This document shows, piece after piece, positions 1-7,923 of a stretch of 20,309 nucleotides of DNA; position 1 is the stretch's first letter; each line of letters opens with the position of its first letter. The notes beneath the pieces were generated by a model. It was not told where the DNA came from. It did no database searches and worked only from the letters and a program-made list of their open reading frames with translations. Made by a program: the position numbers and the translations under genes. Origin of the DNA: Desulfobacterales bacterium (GTDB lineage Bacteria > Desulfobacterota > Desulfobacteria > Desulfobacterales > C00003060); NCBI GenBank assembly GCA_030616425.1, contig JAUWXJ010000014.1:1-20309 (forward strand). The letters run 5' to 3'.

Positions 1-550
1 TAGCCCAGGCAAGCTTTTTTTCACTGGTTCCAACAGACAGGGTATTGAGAATCGTTTTAAATACTGATTCGCAAATGGCAAGCGATTCCTGAATAGCTTC
101 TATTTCTCGGGGCTCCTTTTTCATGCGGAGTCCTTCGACCAAGTCTTCGAAGGGGACCAAAGATGCTGTTAGGGCCTCCTTTTTTAGATGCTCTTGAAAT
201 TTTTGAAATTGCAGGTATGACAGCCGGGCACTTTCAAAGCCGAGGCGCTCAGTTCGAAGCATTCTCAAAATGTCTGGTAGTGCTGAAGCCAGCCCCTCAT
301 TGTAGCGATAGATTTCAAATCCAGAGGCTTCAATATGGGCCTGCGTTTCGTATCGAGAGTCGGTTGCCAGAATCTGTCGGTCAGGCGTGATAAGCAAAGC
401 TCCTGCAGACTCATTAAACTGGCTATCCTCGCCAATGAATCCGCTCAAATACCGACGGTTCTCACCCTGCAATACCAAAAAGGTGTTGATTGACCGGTCT
501 TCGAGATGGGTCCTTAGCTTTGCCAGCCGCTTATTTATGGCCTCTTCCAA
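1..550 (-). CDS. Xaa-Pro aminopeptidase-type M24 peptidase, N-terminal part (runs off left edge)
   Basis: Reading the minus strand from a TTG at 550-548 gives 183 uninterrupted codons to the window edge. The product begins MEEAINKRLAKLRTHLEDRS and continues with NTFLVLQGENRRYLSGFIGE, the usual opening of the creatinase/prolidase N-terminal domain, which precedes the metal-binding M24 'pita-bread' domain of Xaa-Pro peptidases. A later stretch reads VEGLRMKKEPREIEAIQES, typical of the junction into the catalytic domain; the metal ligands lie outside the window. The TTG start is chosen because GAGG sits about 9 nt upstream, an in-frame TAA lies just before it, and no ATG is available. These enzymes are normally cytosolic and remove N-terminal residues preceding proline. 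The family is clear; the exact substrate (PepP or PepQ type) is not. Confidence 0.85.
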   Translation of the reverse strand, partial: MEEAINKRLAKLRTHLEDRSINTFLVLQGENRRYLSGFIGEDSQFNESAGALLITPDRQILATDSRYETQAHIEASGFEIYRYNEGLASALPDILRMLRTERLGFESARLSYLQFQKFQEHLKKEALTASLVPFEDLVEGLRMKKEPREIEAIQESLAICESVFKTILNTLSVGTSEKKLAWA

Positions 551-720
551 AACCTTAGACCTCGTGTATACCCGTTAGGTTGGTTGAGCCACTCAGAAAG
601 TTGCAAGTTCCAGGTCTGGCAGCTCCAACAGCACAGCTTGACGTGCGCACCCCACGGGTAACTAACAGAACGCTACCCAAAGTGTCAACCTCGAGCCCTG
701 AGATGCGCCCACAAAAGCGC

Positions 721-748
721 TTGACAATAGGCCGATTTCAATAATAAA
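721..748 (+). promoter_or_regulatory. Putative sigma70-type promoter for tldD
   Basis: There is an exact TTGACA at 721-726, a 16-nt spacer and AATAAA at 743-748 (4 of 6 matches to TATAAT). It lies about 45 bp before the tldD start codon, inside the 243-bp divergent gap between the peptidase gene and tldD. No clear Shine-Dalgarno sequence follows it. This is motif matching only. Confidence 0.4.
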
Positions 749-793
749 TCGTGCAGTAACCAACGCAAACCCTTAAAAATTCACCTATACTAT

Positions 794-2188
794 ATGTCCA
801 TGATCGAGAATTATCCTCTGGAAAGAATATTTCGAACAGTTCTCAAAAACGGCGGGTCTTTTGCTGATCTGTACTACGAATCGACCCAGAGTAGTTATAT
901 AGTATGTGATGACAACAAGATTGAAAAGGTCGTCACCGGCACGGATGCTGGCGTTGGTCTTCGAGCTATTACCAATTTCAAGACTTGCTTTGCGTATGGC
1001 AACCGCTGTTCTGGGGCAGATGTCCTCGCCCTTGCAGAAGATTTGGCCGGTGCAGTGAGTGCTGATTCCGGTGCAACCATTTCAAAAGAGTATCCCTTAT
1101 CGCCCCGTACGGACCTTCAAGTGAGCCTTTCTCCGGATACCATTGAGACAGCTAAGAAAGTTGCTATTGTTCGAGAAGCCAATACGGCCGCCCGTGGCCT
1201 TGGCTCCAAGGTTCGCCAGGTGAAAGTGGTCTATGGCGACAGCCGCAAAGAACTCGGCATGGCGAATTCAGAAGGGCTTTTCGTGAGAGAGGAACGAACG
1301 TATACCCTGCTTGCAGTGCAGGTCGTGGCGGCTGAGGGAGACCTAATTCAGACTGGATATGAGCCTATCGGGGGGGTGATCGGGTTTGAACTCTTTGATG
1401 AGGTGGACCCTGTGCAAATAGCTGAATCTGCAGCCCGGCGGGCAGTTGAAGCCTTGGATGCAAGGGAGGCCCCCAGCGGAGTTATGCCTGTAATTCTTTC
1501 TAGTGAGGCTGGCGGGACCATGATCCACGAAGCCGTGGGTCACGGCCTTGAGGCAGACCTCGCCTTTGAGGGGCTTTCGGTGTATAGCAACCGGATTGGC
1601 GAAACTGTGGCCCCACCGCTCATCACAGTTATTGACGATGCCACGATTTCCCAGAAGCGAGGATCTTATGGCTATGATGATGAAGGAGTCCCTGCACAAA
1701 GGACCGTACTTGTGGAAAAAGGGGTTTTGAAAGGCTATCTTTGCGATCGGCTTTATGCCATGAGATTCAATAAAGTATCCACAGGAAACGGCCGGCGACA
1801 GTCTTACAAACACCATCCCATTGTGCGTATGTCCAATACTTTCATTGCTCCGGGCAAAGACGATCCAGATGCAATCTTGCGAGATACGCCTGAAGGTGTG
1901 CTGGTGAAAAAGATGGGTGGGGGCCAGGTGAACACCGTAAACGGCGATTTTGTCTTTGAGGTAAGTGAAGGTTATTTGATCCGAAACGGACAGATTGGTG
2001 ATCGTATCCGAGGCGCCACACTCACCGGAAATGGTCCACAGGTACTCAAGTCGATCGACCGTGTTGGAAATGATCTGGGATTTGGTATTGGCACCTGTGG
2101 CAAGGACGGCCAGGGGGTGCCGGTGGCCGACGCCCAGCCTACAATCCGGATACCTGAAATCATAGTCGGGGGTACTGCTCAGAAGTAG
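794..2188 (+). CDS. tldD: TldD family metalloprotease
   Basis: This 464-aa protein is full length for TldD. With its usual partner TldE/PmbA, which is not in this window, TldD forms a cytosolic zinc protease that degrades unstructured peptides and matures some modified peptides such as microcins. The zinc motif HEAVGHGLE is present with HExxxH at residues 245-250. The C-terminal GTCGKDGQGVPV near residue 435 matches the family segment carrying the conserved Cys. TGNGRR and the final VGGTA are also typical. The ATG at 794 has no good Shine-Dalgarno sequence; a second ATG two codons on (800) is an alternative. The gene diverges from the M24 peptidase gene, and its TAG abuts the stop of convergent topA with no spacer. 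Confidence 0.95.
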   Translation: MSMIENYPLERIFRTVLKNGGSFADLYYESTQSSYIVCDDNKIEKVVTGTDAGVGLRAITNFKTCFAYGNRCSGADVLALAEDLAGAVSADSGATISKEYPLSPRTDLQVSLSPDTIETAKKVAIVREANTAARGLGSKVRQVKVVYGDSRKELGMANSEGLFVREERTYTLLAVQVVAAEGDLIQTGYEPIGGVIGFELFDEVDPVQIAESAARRAVEALDAREAPSGVMPVILSSEAGGTMIHEAVGHGLEADLAFEGLSVYSNRIGETVAPPLITVIDDATISQKRGSYGYDDEGVPAQRTVLVEKGVLKGYLCDRLYAMRFNKVSTGNGRRQSYKHHPIVRMSNTFIAPGKDDPDAILRDTPEGVLVKKMGGGQVNTVNGDFVFEVSEGYLIRNGQIGDRIRGATLTGNGPQVLKSIDRVGNDLGFGIGTCGKDGQGVPVADAQPTIRIPEIIVGGTAQK

Positions 2189-4474
2189 TTATTGGACGCT
2201 ATTGAGGGCTTGTTTATGGGAGCATTCCTTGTTGAAACACTTGAGATGCGGCCCTTCCTTTTTGGTAGTACGCTCCCCCATAAACGGAGCGCTGCATTTG
2301 GCACACGTGACAGGTACAGGTTTGTCCCAGAGGGCGAACTTGCACTTTGGATAACGGGTGCAGCCATAAAACAGCTTGCCTCGTTTTGATCTTCTTGAAA
2401 CAAGATCACCATTGCACCCTTCCTCAGGGCATTTGACTCCGGTTGGCTCGGATTTGAACGTGCCTTTTGCGTTCAGGGAGCGGGTGTTTTTGCAGGAAGG
2501 GTAGGTTGAACAGGCCAGAAACGGACCGTAGCGCCCCTGTTTTTGCACCATAGGGCTCCCGCATTTTTCACATATTTGGTCCGTAGGCTGATCCGCGGCT
2601 GGTTGTTCGATCTCAATCTGCCCTTTTTCGTTGCGGGTGTAACTACGGGTAAAGTTGCAATCCGGGTAGCCTGAGCAAGCCAGGAACGGTCCGTTCTTTC
2701 CGACCTTGATCCTGAGGGGTTGATTACATGCAGGGCAGTCAAAATCAACGGCCAAGCCAGGGCCTTTGACACTTCGCATCTCTTTTGCCGCCCGTTCCAG
2801 GTCTTTCTTAAATGAGTCATAAAAACCTTCCAGCATAGCGAGTGCATCGATTTTGCCTTCCTCGATCTTGTCTAGATTATCCTCCATTCGAGCAGTAAAA
2901 TCGACATTCAAGATGTCTGGAAAACTCTCTATCAAAAGGTCATTAACGATAAAACCAAGCTCGCTTGGCCTGAAAAACTTTTTGACTAGATTTACATATC
3001 CCTTCTCCCTGATGGTGGTCAGGATTGTTGCATAAGTGCTTGGTCTTCCAATGCCGTTTTCTTCAAGCTCTTTGACAAGTGAGGCCTCGGAAAACCGTGG
3101 GGGAGGTTGAGTAAAATGCTGTTTGGGTTCTATTCGATGGCATTTTAAAATCATCCCATCAGAGAGAGGAGGCAGGGTCTCTTTCTTTGGTTGATTTTGG
3201 TTGTTATCCGAGGAAACGTACAGGGCCATAAAGCCCGGGAAACGTACTACCGAACCAGAGGCTTGAAAAATGTATGGCCCAGTCGATATGGTAACTGAAG
3301 TCTGATCAAGAAGGGCTGGTTTCATCTGGCAGGCCACAAAGCGCTGCCAAATTAATTCATAAAGGGCAAACTGATCCCTGGAAAGAGACTGTGCAATATC
3401 TTTTGGCTTACGTGACACCGATGTGGGGCGTATGGCCTCATGGGCATCCTGGACTTTTTTCTTATTCTTGTAGAAATTAGGCTTGGCTGGTAGGTAGTTC
3501 GAGCCAAATTCATCCTGAATCAAGTGCCTCGCTTCATGGATAGCCTCCTGCGCAATACGGGTCGAGTCGGTGCGCATATAGGTAATCAAGCCTACTGGTC
3601 CGCCTTCGGTGGACTCAATACCTTCATAGAGCTGCTGAGCGACCGTCATGGTCTTCCTGGCCGAGAATCCCAGCTTTCGAATCGCTTCTTGCTGAAGCTT
3701 GCTGGTAGTAAAGGGTGGAAGAGGGTTTCTCTTTTGGGTCTTATGGACGACTTTTTCTACCCTGAAGGAGGCCTCAGTAAGGTCTTTCAAGATAGCCCGA
3801 GTTGCTTTTTCGTCTGGAATCCGCAGCTTCTTGTTGTGTTTCTTGATGAGCTTGGCTAGAAATACCGGAGGTGACTCGCCTTCAAGGTGGGCAGTGATGC
3901 TCCAATACTCTTCTGGTTGAAAGGCCTGAATCTCCTTCTCGCGTTCGCATATTATGCGAACCGCTACCGATTGAACTCGGCCGGCGCTTAAGCCCCGCAG
4001 AACCTTTTTCCACAGGATAGGCGAAATCTGGTATCCCACCAGGCGATCCAGAATCCTCCTCGTCTGCTGGGACTCAAACTTGTTCTTGTCGAGTTCTTGA
4101 GGGGAAGCGATTGCGGTGAGTATGGCGTTTTTTGTCAGCTCATGAAATAGGATGCGGTGAAATCTGCGGCCCTGTTTTTTTAGGATCTTTGCCGTATGCC
4201 ATGCTATGGCTTCACCTTCTCGGTCAGGGTCTGGTGCCAGATAGATATCGTTTAGATCGCCAGCCGCCTTTTTCAAGGCACGAATCACCTTTTCTTTGCC
4301 CTGGACTGTTGTGTATTTGGGTTTGAATCCTTCTTCTATGGAAATGCCAAGCTCTTTTACCGGCAGATCCTTGATATGACCTACAGTTGCGGCTATATCA
4401 AAATCAGGACCAAGGTATTTCTTTAGGGTTCTGATCTTAGTGGGCGACTCAACAACAACAAGAGATTTGCTCAA
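2189..4474 (-). CDS. topA: DNA topoisomerase I (type IA)
   Basis: This 761-aa protein relaxes negatively supercoiled DNA. The Toprim domain opens with LVVVESPTK (acidic residue E9) and carries DPDREGEAIAWH at about 82-93. The catalytic tyrosine is Y299 in GLITYMRTDS, matching E. coli Y319. From residue 580 on there are four Cys-rich zinc-ribbon units; the first two share a GPFLAC segment followed by YPxC. The start is a TTG at 4474-4472, supported by AAAGGA 6 nt upstream and by the conserved MSKSLVVVES N-terminus. It is the last gene of the minus-strand run, downstream of dprA, with a repeat-filled 290-bp gap between them. That gap contains no convincing promoter, though TAAAAT near 4500 could be a -10 element. 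Confidence 0.97.
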   Translation of the reverse strand: MSKSLVVVESPTKIRTLKKYLGPDFDIAATVGHIKDLPVKELGISIEEGFKPKYTTVQGKEKVIRALKKAAGDLNDIYLAPDPDREGEAIAWHTAKILKKQGRRFHRILFHELTKNAILTAIASPQELDKNKFESQQTRRILDRLVGYQISPILWKKVLRGLSAGRVQSVAVRIICEREKEIQAFQPEEYWSITAHLEGESPPVFLAKLIKKHNKKLRIPDEKATRAILKDLTEASFRVEKVVHKTQKRNPLPPFTTSKLQQEAIRKLGFSARKTMTVAQQLYEGIESTEGGPVGLITYMRTDSTRIAQEAIHEARHLIQDEFGSNYLPAKPNFYKNKKKVQDAHEAIRPTSVSRKPKDIAQSLSRDQFALYELIWQRFVACQMKPALLDQTSVTISTGPYIFQASGSVVRFPGFMALYVSSDNNQNQPKKETLPPLSDGMILKCHRIEPKQHFTQPPPRFSEASLVKELEENGIGRPSTYATILTTIREKGYVNLVKKFFRPSELGFIVNDLLIESFPDILNVDFTARMEDNLDKIEEGKIDALAMLEGFYDSFKKDLERAAKEMRSVKGPGLAVDFDCPACNQPLRIKVGKNGPFLACSGYPDCNFTRSYTRNEKGQIEIEQPAADQPTDQICEKCGSPMVQKQGRYGPFLACSTYPSCKNTRSLNAKGTFKSEPTGVKCPEEGCNGDLVSRRSKRGKLFYGCTRYPKCKFALWDKPVPVTCAKCSAPFMGERTTKKEGPHLKCFNKECSHKQALNSVQ

Positions 4475-4557
4475 GGGACGTCCTTTCTTAAGGGTATTTT
4501 AGTCGGTTAGCGGTGAAACTCGTTTTTTTTCAGCAGAAATTTATTGCCATACTAAAT

Positions 4558-4741
4558 AAATTCGAAACTCGAATATCGAAATCCGAAACAATTTTCAAAT
4601 TTTCAAAATTCAAATGACCGAAAATTCCTATTTGGAGTTTTAATCAGCATTGTTTTGAACATTAGAAAATTCGTATTTGCGGCTCACGCCTTGAGAACAG
4701 TACGGATTTGTTTCGTATTTCGATATTCGAGCTTCGGATTT
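4558..4741. repeat. 34-bp inverted repeat pair (31/34 identical) enclosing 116 bp
   Basis: The left arm is 4558-4591 and the right arm is 4708-4741. The reverse complement of the right arm matches the left arm at 31 of 34 positions; both share CTCGAATATCGAAAT. Each arm has 7-bp periodicity with a CG every seventh base. Inside lies a 15-bp direct repeat, GAAAATTC(C/G)TATTTG, at 4620-4634 and 4665-4679. The structure fills most of the dprA-topA gap. It encodes nothing visible and has no obvious target duplication. Confidence 0.85.
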
Positions 4742-4742
4742 T

Positions 4743-4759
4743 CTCCGCCTGCGGCGGAG
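4743..4759. repeat. Short perfect GC-rich palindrome
   Basis: CTCCGCC and GGCGGAG form a perfect 7-bp stem around a TGC loop, just downstream of dprA on the minus strand and beside the 34-bp inverted repeat. On the minus strand it is followed by AAAA, not a T run, so it is not a canonical intrinsic terminator. It is probably part of the same repeat element. Confidence 0.7.
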
Positions 4760-4764
4760 CCGGG

Positions 4765-5856
4765 TTAGGGTTCACACCGGGTAAAAAGTTTTCCTGGGCT
4801 TTGTGTTACCAGTCCCTTTAACTCCAGCTGCAACAGCAGGCTTGAAACCTGTGCTGCTGAAAGTGACAGGTTTCGAACCAGCTTGTCAATATGAATTGGA
4901 TATGGACTCAGTTCGTTCAGAATCTTTTTCTCTTCCGGTGTCAGTGGTATGGCTGGTTTTTCCTTGGTATCTATAGATGGTATTGGCTGGTCCAAGTTCA
5001 GCTCCTCGAGGATGTCCTCCACATGCTCCACCAGCTTTGCACCTTGCTTGATCAGGCGGTGCGTGCCCATGCTCTTGAACGAAGTAATACTGCCTGGCAC
5101 GGCGAATACCTCACGTCCCTGCTCGGCTGCAAGACGGGCTGTGATGAGGCTGCCGCTCCTATGGGTGGCTTCCACAATGACGGTACCAAGAGATAGGCCA
5201 CTGATGATCCGGTTTCGTACTGGAAAGTTGTGAGCCTCCGGCGGGGTCAAAAACGGGAATTCTGAGATAACCGCACCGCTTTCGGCAATTCGGTAAAATA
5301 GGCGCTTGTTCTCAGCCGGGTATATAGTACCCATGCCGGATCCCAGTACAGCAACGGTTTTGCCCTCTGTGGCCAGTGCCCCTATGTGGGCAGCAGCATC
5401 AATGCCGCGTGCCATTCCGCTTACTACGGTAAAGCCACGTTGAGCCAGGTCGCCACTCAGACGTTCAGTAACGGTGCGACCGTAAGATGTGGGATTTCGC
5501 GACCCCACAATCGCAATGTTAAGGCTGTCACCGTGAACCTTGCCGCGCACATAAAGCACGGGCGGGGGATCGTGTATGTGGCGCAGAAGGGAAGGGTAGT
5601 CAGAATCTGAAAAGGTAATGATCTTGACTCCATTCTTTTGGGCAAGGGATAGATCCTCTTTGACCTCCTTGGGAATTTTGTACCTTTGAATGACCGGCAC
5701 CAAACGATCACTAACACCTTCTACTTTCAAGAGTTCTACTTTTGGAGCCGAGAAAACCTTTTTGGGACTCTCAAAGTGTTCAATAAGGTGAAGAAAAAGG
5801 CGGTTACCCACGCCCGGAACACTTTTTAAGCCAAGCCACTGGATAAGCGATTCCAT
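4765..5856 (-). CDS. dprA: DNA-processing protein DprA/Smf
   Basis: This 363-aa protein has the normal DprA length. DprA binds single-stranded DNA and loads RecA during natural transformation; many non-competent bacteria also carry it. A helix-hairpin-helix-like N-terminus (LKSVPGVGNRLF) precedes the Rossmann-like core with AIVGSRNPTSYG (115-126), VVSGMARGIDAAAH (144-157), VLGSGMGTIYP, FPVRNRIISG (211-220) and SGSLITARLAAEQGREVFAVPG. A C-terminal winged-helix-like domain (about 300-363) follows. I chose the ATG at 5856 although the frame is open to 5970, because the extra 38 residues are not DprA-like and that stretch holds a good promoter match. The gene follows the cpoB-like gene and precedes topA on the same strand. 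Confidence 0.93.
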   Translation of the reverse strand: MESLIQWLGLKSVPGVGNRLFLHLIEHFESPKKVFSAPKVELLKVEGVSDRLVPVIQRYKIPKEVKEDLSLAQKNGVKIITFSDSDYPSLLRHIHDPPPVLYVRGKVHGDSLNIAIVGSRNPTSYGRTVTERLSGDLAQRGFTVVSGMARGIDAAAHIGALATEGKTVAVLGSGMGTIYPAENKRLFYRIAESGAVISEFPFLTPPEAHNFPVRNRIISGLSLGTVIVEATHRSGSLITARLAAEQGREVFAVPGSITSFKSMGTHRLIKQGAKLVEHVEDILEELNLDQPIPSIDTKEKPAIPLTPEEKKILNELSPYPIHIDKLVRNLSLSAAQVSSLLLQLELKGLVTQSPGKLFTRCEP

Positions 5857-5940
5857 AAGTCCGTGAGACTCGTTGCGGGTTATAGTCTCCAAGATCCCAA
5901 TTGCCCGCTGTGAATTTGTTGTTAATCCCCCGAACATTGC

Positions 5941-5970
5941 CCTATACGAACAAGCGGATGGTTGTGTCAA
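5941..5970 (-). promoter_or_regulatory. Putative sigma70-type promoter for dprA (and perhaps topA)
   Basis: On the minus strand there is an exact TTGACA (5970-5965), an 18-nt spacer and TATAGG (5946-5941). Transcription would begin about 80 nt before the chosen dprA ATG. The TTG inside the -35 box also opens the longer dprA reading frame, which makes that longer start doubtful. Confidence 0.4.
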
Positions 5971-6016
5971 GGGTTTTCAGTGGCAGGGAAGTAAGGGACA
6001 GCACAGGAAGACGAAC

Positions 6017-6826
6017 CTAATGGTTCTCAAGTTCCTTCAGTTTGGCACGCGCTTTGGCTTCTGTTTCACTGAAGGCGTAGTTTTTAATGATTATTTTAAA
6101 GTGGATGCGTGCGTTTATTGGATCGTCAAGGGCTACATAGGAATAGCCGATCTTGAGCAAGGCATCTGGAGCCTTGCTTCGCTCAGGATAATGCGTAATG
6201 ACCTCCTTGAACGCAAGGATGGCATTGGGGTAATCCGCCATATCATAATAGATTTCTCCAATCCAGTACTGGGCGTTGTCAGCCAAGTCATGTTTAGGAT
6301 AGCGCTGCAAGAACCTCTTAAACAAGGCCATAGCTTTGTCAAAACGTTGTTTAGTATAGGCTTCGTAGGCTTTCTCATATTCACGCCTGACGGATAGTTT
6401 TGGAGATACACTGGCTTTTTTCAGCTTCTTTACAAGGCCTCGCTTCTCAGGTGCTGGCTTGACTTCGATCTTGGTCTCTGAGGGTTCCATTACTCTCTTC
6501 GGTGCTGGAGCTTCCGAAGCAGGCACGGTGACTGGAAATTGTGGCGCGGGCTGATTGGCCAACTCATCAAGGTTTGCTTCAAGGCTGTCGACTTTGGCCT
6601 GGAGTGAGAAGACACGGTTATAGATATCTTCCACCTTTTGCTGGGTCGTTGTATTCAATCTTGTTATCCAGTCCAATTCCTGTTGAAGTGCGACGATTTG
6701 AGGGTCTTTTTCAGGCCCGGATAGTTCTTTAACTGAAGCACAAGCTAGCAGTACCATGCCCAGAAAAAGGGCCATACAGGCACGAAGTAATATATCGTAT
6801 ATCGTATTTCGTATTTCGTATTTCAT
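6017..6826 (-). CDS. cpoB: CpoB/YbgF-like TPR lipoprotein
   Basis: This 269-aa protein resembles the Tol-Pal-associated periplasmic protein YbgF (CpoB), which in E. coli helps coordinate outer-membrane constriction with peptidoglycan synthesis. A lipoprotein-type signal ends in LLAC (Cys29), where the E. coli protein has an ordinary signal peptide. A coiled coil follows (about 44-90), then a Pro/Ala-rich linker, then three TPR-like repeats (about 145-269) with YEKAYEAYTKQRFDKAMALF and AQYWIGEIYYDMADYPNAI. The ATG at 6826 has GGTGA 8 nt upstream; a GTG at 6838 overlapping the secF stop is the alternative. Its first 11-12 codons are a heptanucleotide repeat array. Only 8 bp separate it from secF. 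No tol or pal genes are in the window, so the Tol-Pal link rests on the family alone. Confidence 0.8.
   Translation of the reverse strand: MKYEIRNTIYDILLRACMALFLGMVLLACASVKELSGPEKDPQIVALQQELDWITRLNTTTQQKVEDIYNRVFSLQAKVDSLEANLDELANQPAPQFPVTVPASEAPAPKRVMEPSETKIEVKPAPEKRGLVKKLKKASVSPKLSVRREYEKAYEAYTKQRFDKAMALFKRFLQRYPKHDLADNAQYWIGEIYYDMADYPNAILAFKEVITHYPERSKAPDALLKIGYSYVALDDPINARIHFKIIIKNYAFSETEAKARAKLKELENH
6794..6821. repeat. Heptanucleotide tandem array inside the cpoB 5' end
   Basis: Four consecutive 7-bp units lie on the plus strand: ATCGTAT twice, then TTCGTAT twice. The pattern continues partly up to the cpoB start codon at 6826. Because seven is not a multiple of three, each unit is read in a different frame, giving YEIRNTIYDI in the protein. 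Confidence 0.9.
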
Positions 6827-6834
6827 GTCATTGA

Positions 6835-7905
6835 TCACCGCCGCCTTGCCCTCTTTTTGCGCATGGGACTTCTCATGGCTTGCTCCCAGATAATCAGAAT
6901 AGGGCTCGCTACATATACCGAGGAATAAGTCCCTACGATAACGCCAATAATAAGAGCAAAGGCAAAATCGTGAATGATGCCTCCTCCGAGTACAAAGAGG
7001 GCTACGACCACCATCAAGGTGGTCATGGATGTGAGCAGCGTACGGCTCAAAGTTTCGTTTATGCTGCGGTTTATGATTAGTTCATAAGGTTGTCGGTGGT
7101 ACTTACGGGAGTTTTCCCGGATACGGTCAAAGACAATGATCGTGTCATTCAAAGAATAGCCTATGATGGTTAAAAGGGCCGCAATAATCGGAAGGGTAAA
7201 TTCTTTGTTTATCAAGGAGAAGACCCCGATCGTAATAAGGACATCGTGTATCAAGGCCACAATAGCTCCCATGGCAAATCTCAGCTTCAGGTAAAAACTC
7301 AATGCCAGGGTGACTATCAGTGCAACTATAATCAGAATCGGGATGCTGACACCAAACTTAGCAAACACGAAAAGGGTTGCAGATAGGCAACACACCATGA
7401 TTATACTCGCCATCCATTTAAGCTCAAACCGACCGGAAATATAAACGACAATAAAGAGAATAGCGGAAAACATAGCTAAAAGCGCTTTTTCTCGAAGGTC
7501 TTTTCCAACCTTGGGGCCCACCATTTCCACACGACGTACTTCTGCTTTGTTTTGGGAATATGCAGTCTCAAGCTTGAGTTTGATGTTAGAGGCAAGACTT
7601 TTCAGTGCCTCGGTCGACTCGGCTATCCTGATCAAGAATTCATGTTCTTTTTTTTCTCCAAACCCCTGAATAGAGGTGATACCCATATCCATAGTTCTCA
7701 GAGCGCTTCTGACATCCTGGGGCTTGATCTCCTCGGAAAACTTCACCTGAACCACGGTCCCACCAGCGAAATCGATCCCGTATCTGGGCCCTCCCTTTGC
7801 GATCAGCGAGATGATGCTGATGGCGATCAGCACTAAAGACCCTATAAATGCGATTTTCCTTTTTCCTATAAAGTCGATGTTTATGTCAGGTTTGATAAAC
7901 TGCAT
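6835..7905 (-). CDS. secF: Protein translocase subunit SecF
   Basis: This 356-aa inner-membrane subunit pairs with SecD to use the proton motive force in late steps of Sec-dependent export. The first transmembrane helix is at about 18-36, followed by the diagnostic YGIDFAGG (42-49), a periplasmic domain, and then GYSLNDTIIVFDRIREN (249-265), the conserved membrane signature. Compared with the ~320-aa E. coli type it has an extra hydrophobic stretch of about 45 residues (about 160-207) just before LKLRFAMGAIVALIHDV, probably two added membrane segments. The C-terminus is basic. The gene starts 18 bp after the secD stop and ends 8 bp before the cpoB-like ATG, so these genes are very likely one operon. 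Confidence 0.97.
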   Translation of the reverse strand: MQFIKPDINIDFIGKRKIAFIGSLVLIAISIISLIAKGGPRYGIDFAGGTVVQVKFSEEIKPQDVRSALRTMDMGITSIQGFGEKKEHEFLIRIAESTEALKSLASNIKLKLETAYSQNKAEVRRVEMVGPKVGKDLREKALLAMFSAILFIVVYISGRFELKWMASIIMVCCLSATLFVFAKFGVSIPILIIVALIVTLALSFYLKLRFAMGAIVALIHDVLITIGVFSLINKEFTLPIIAALLTIIGYSLNDTIIVFDRIRENSRKYHRQPYELIINRSINETLSRTLLTSMTTLMVVVALFVLGGGIIHDFAFALIIGVIVGTYSSVYVASPILIIWEQAMRSPMRKKRARRR

Positions 7906-7923
7906 GGCTCACTCGTTACGGGA

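Noticed and set aside
163..578. Two short plus-strand open frames at the left edge
   Set aside because: The minus strand of the same DNA encodes a recognisable M24 peptidase N-terminal domain without interruption.
1343..1816. 157-codon open frame antisense to tldD
   Set aside because: It lies wholly inside the well-supported tldD gene and its product shows no family features; it is a frame shadow.
4743..4759. Intrinsic terminator for dprA
   Set aside because: The stem is strong, but on the minus strand A residues follow it rather than T residues, and it adjoins other repeat structures.
5857..5970. 38-residue N-terminal extension of DprA from a TTG
   Set aside because: The extra residues do not look like DprA, and the stretch contains a good TTGACA/TATAGG promoter match; the ATG at 5856 gives the usual length.
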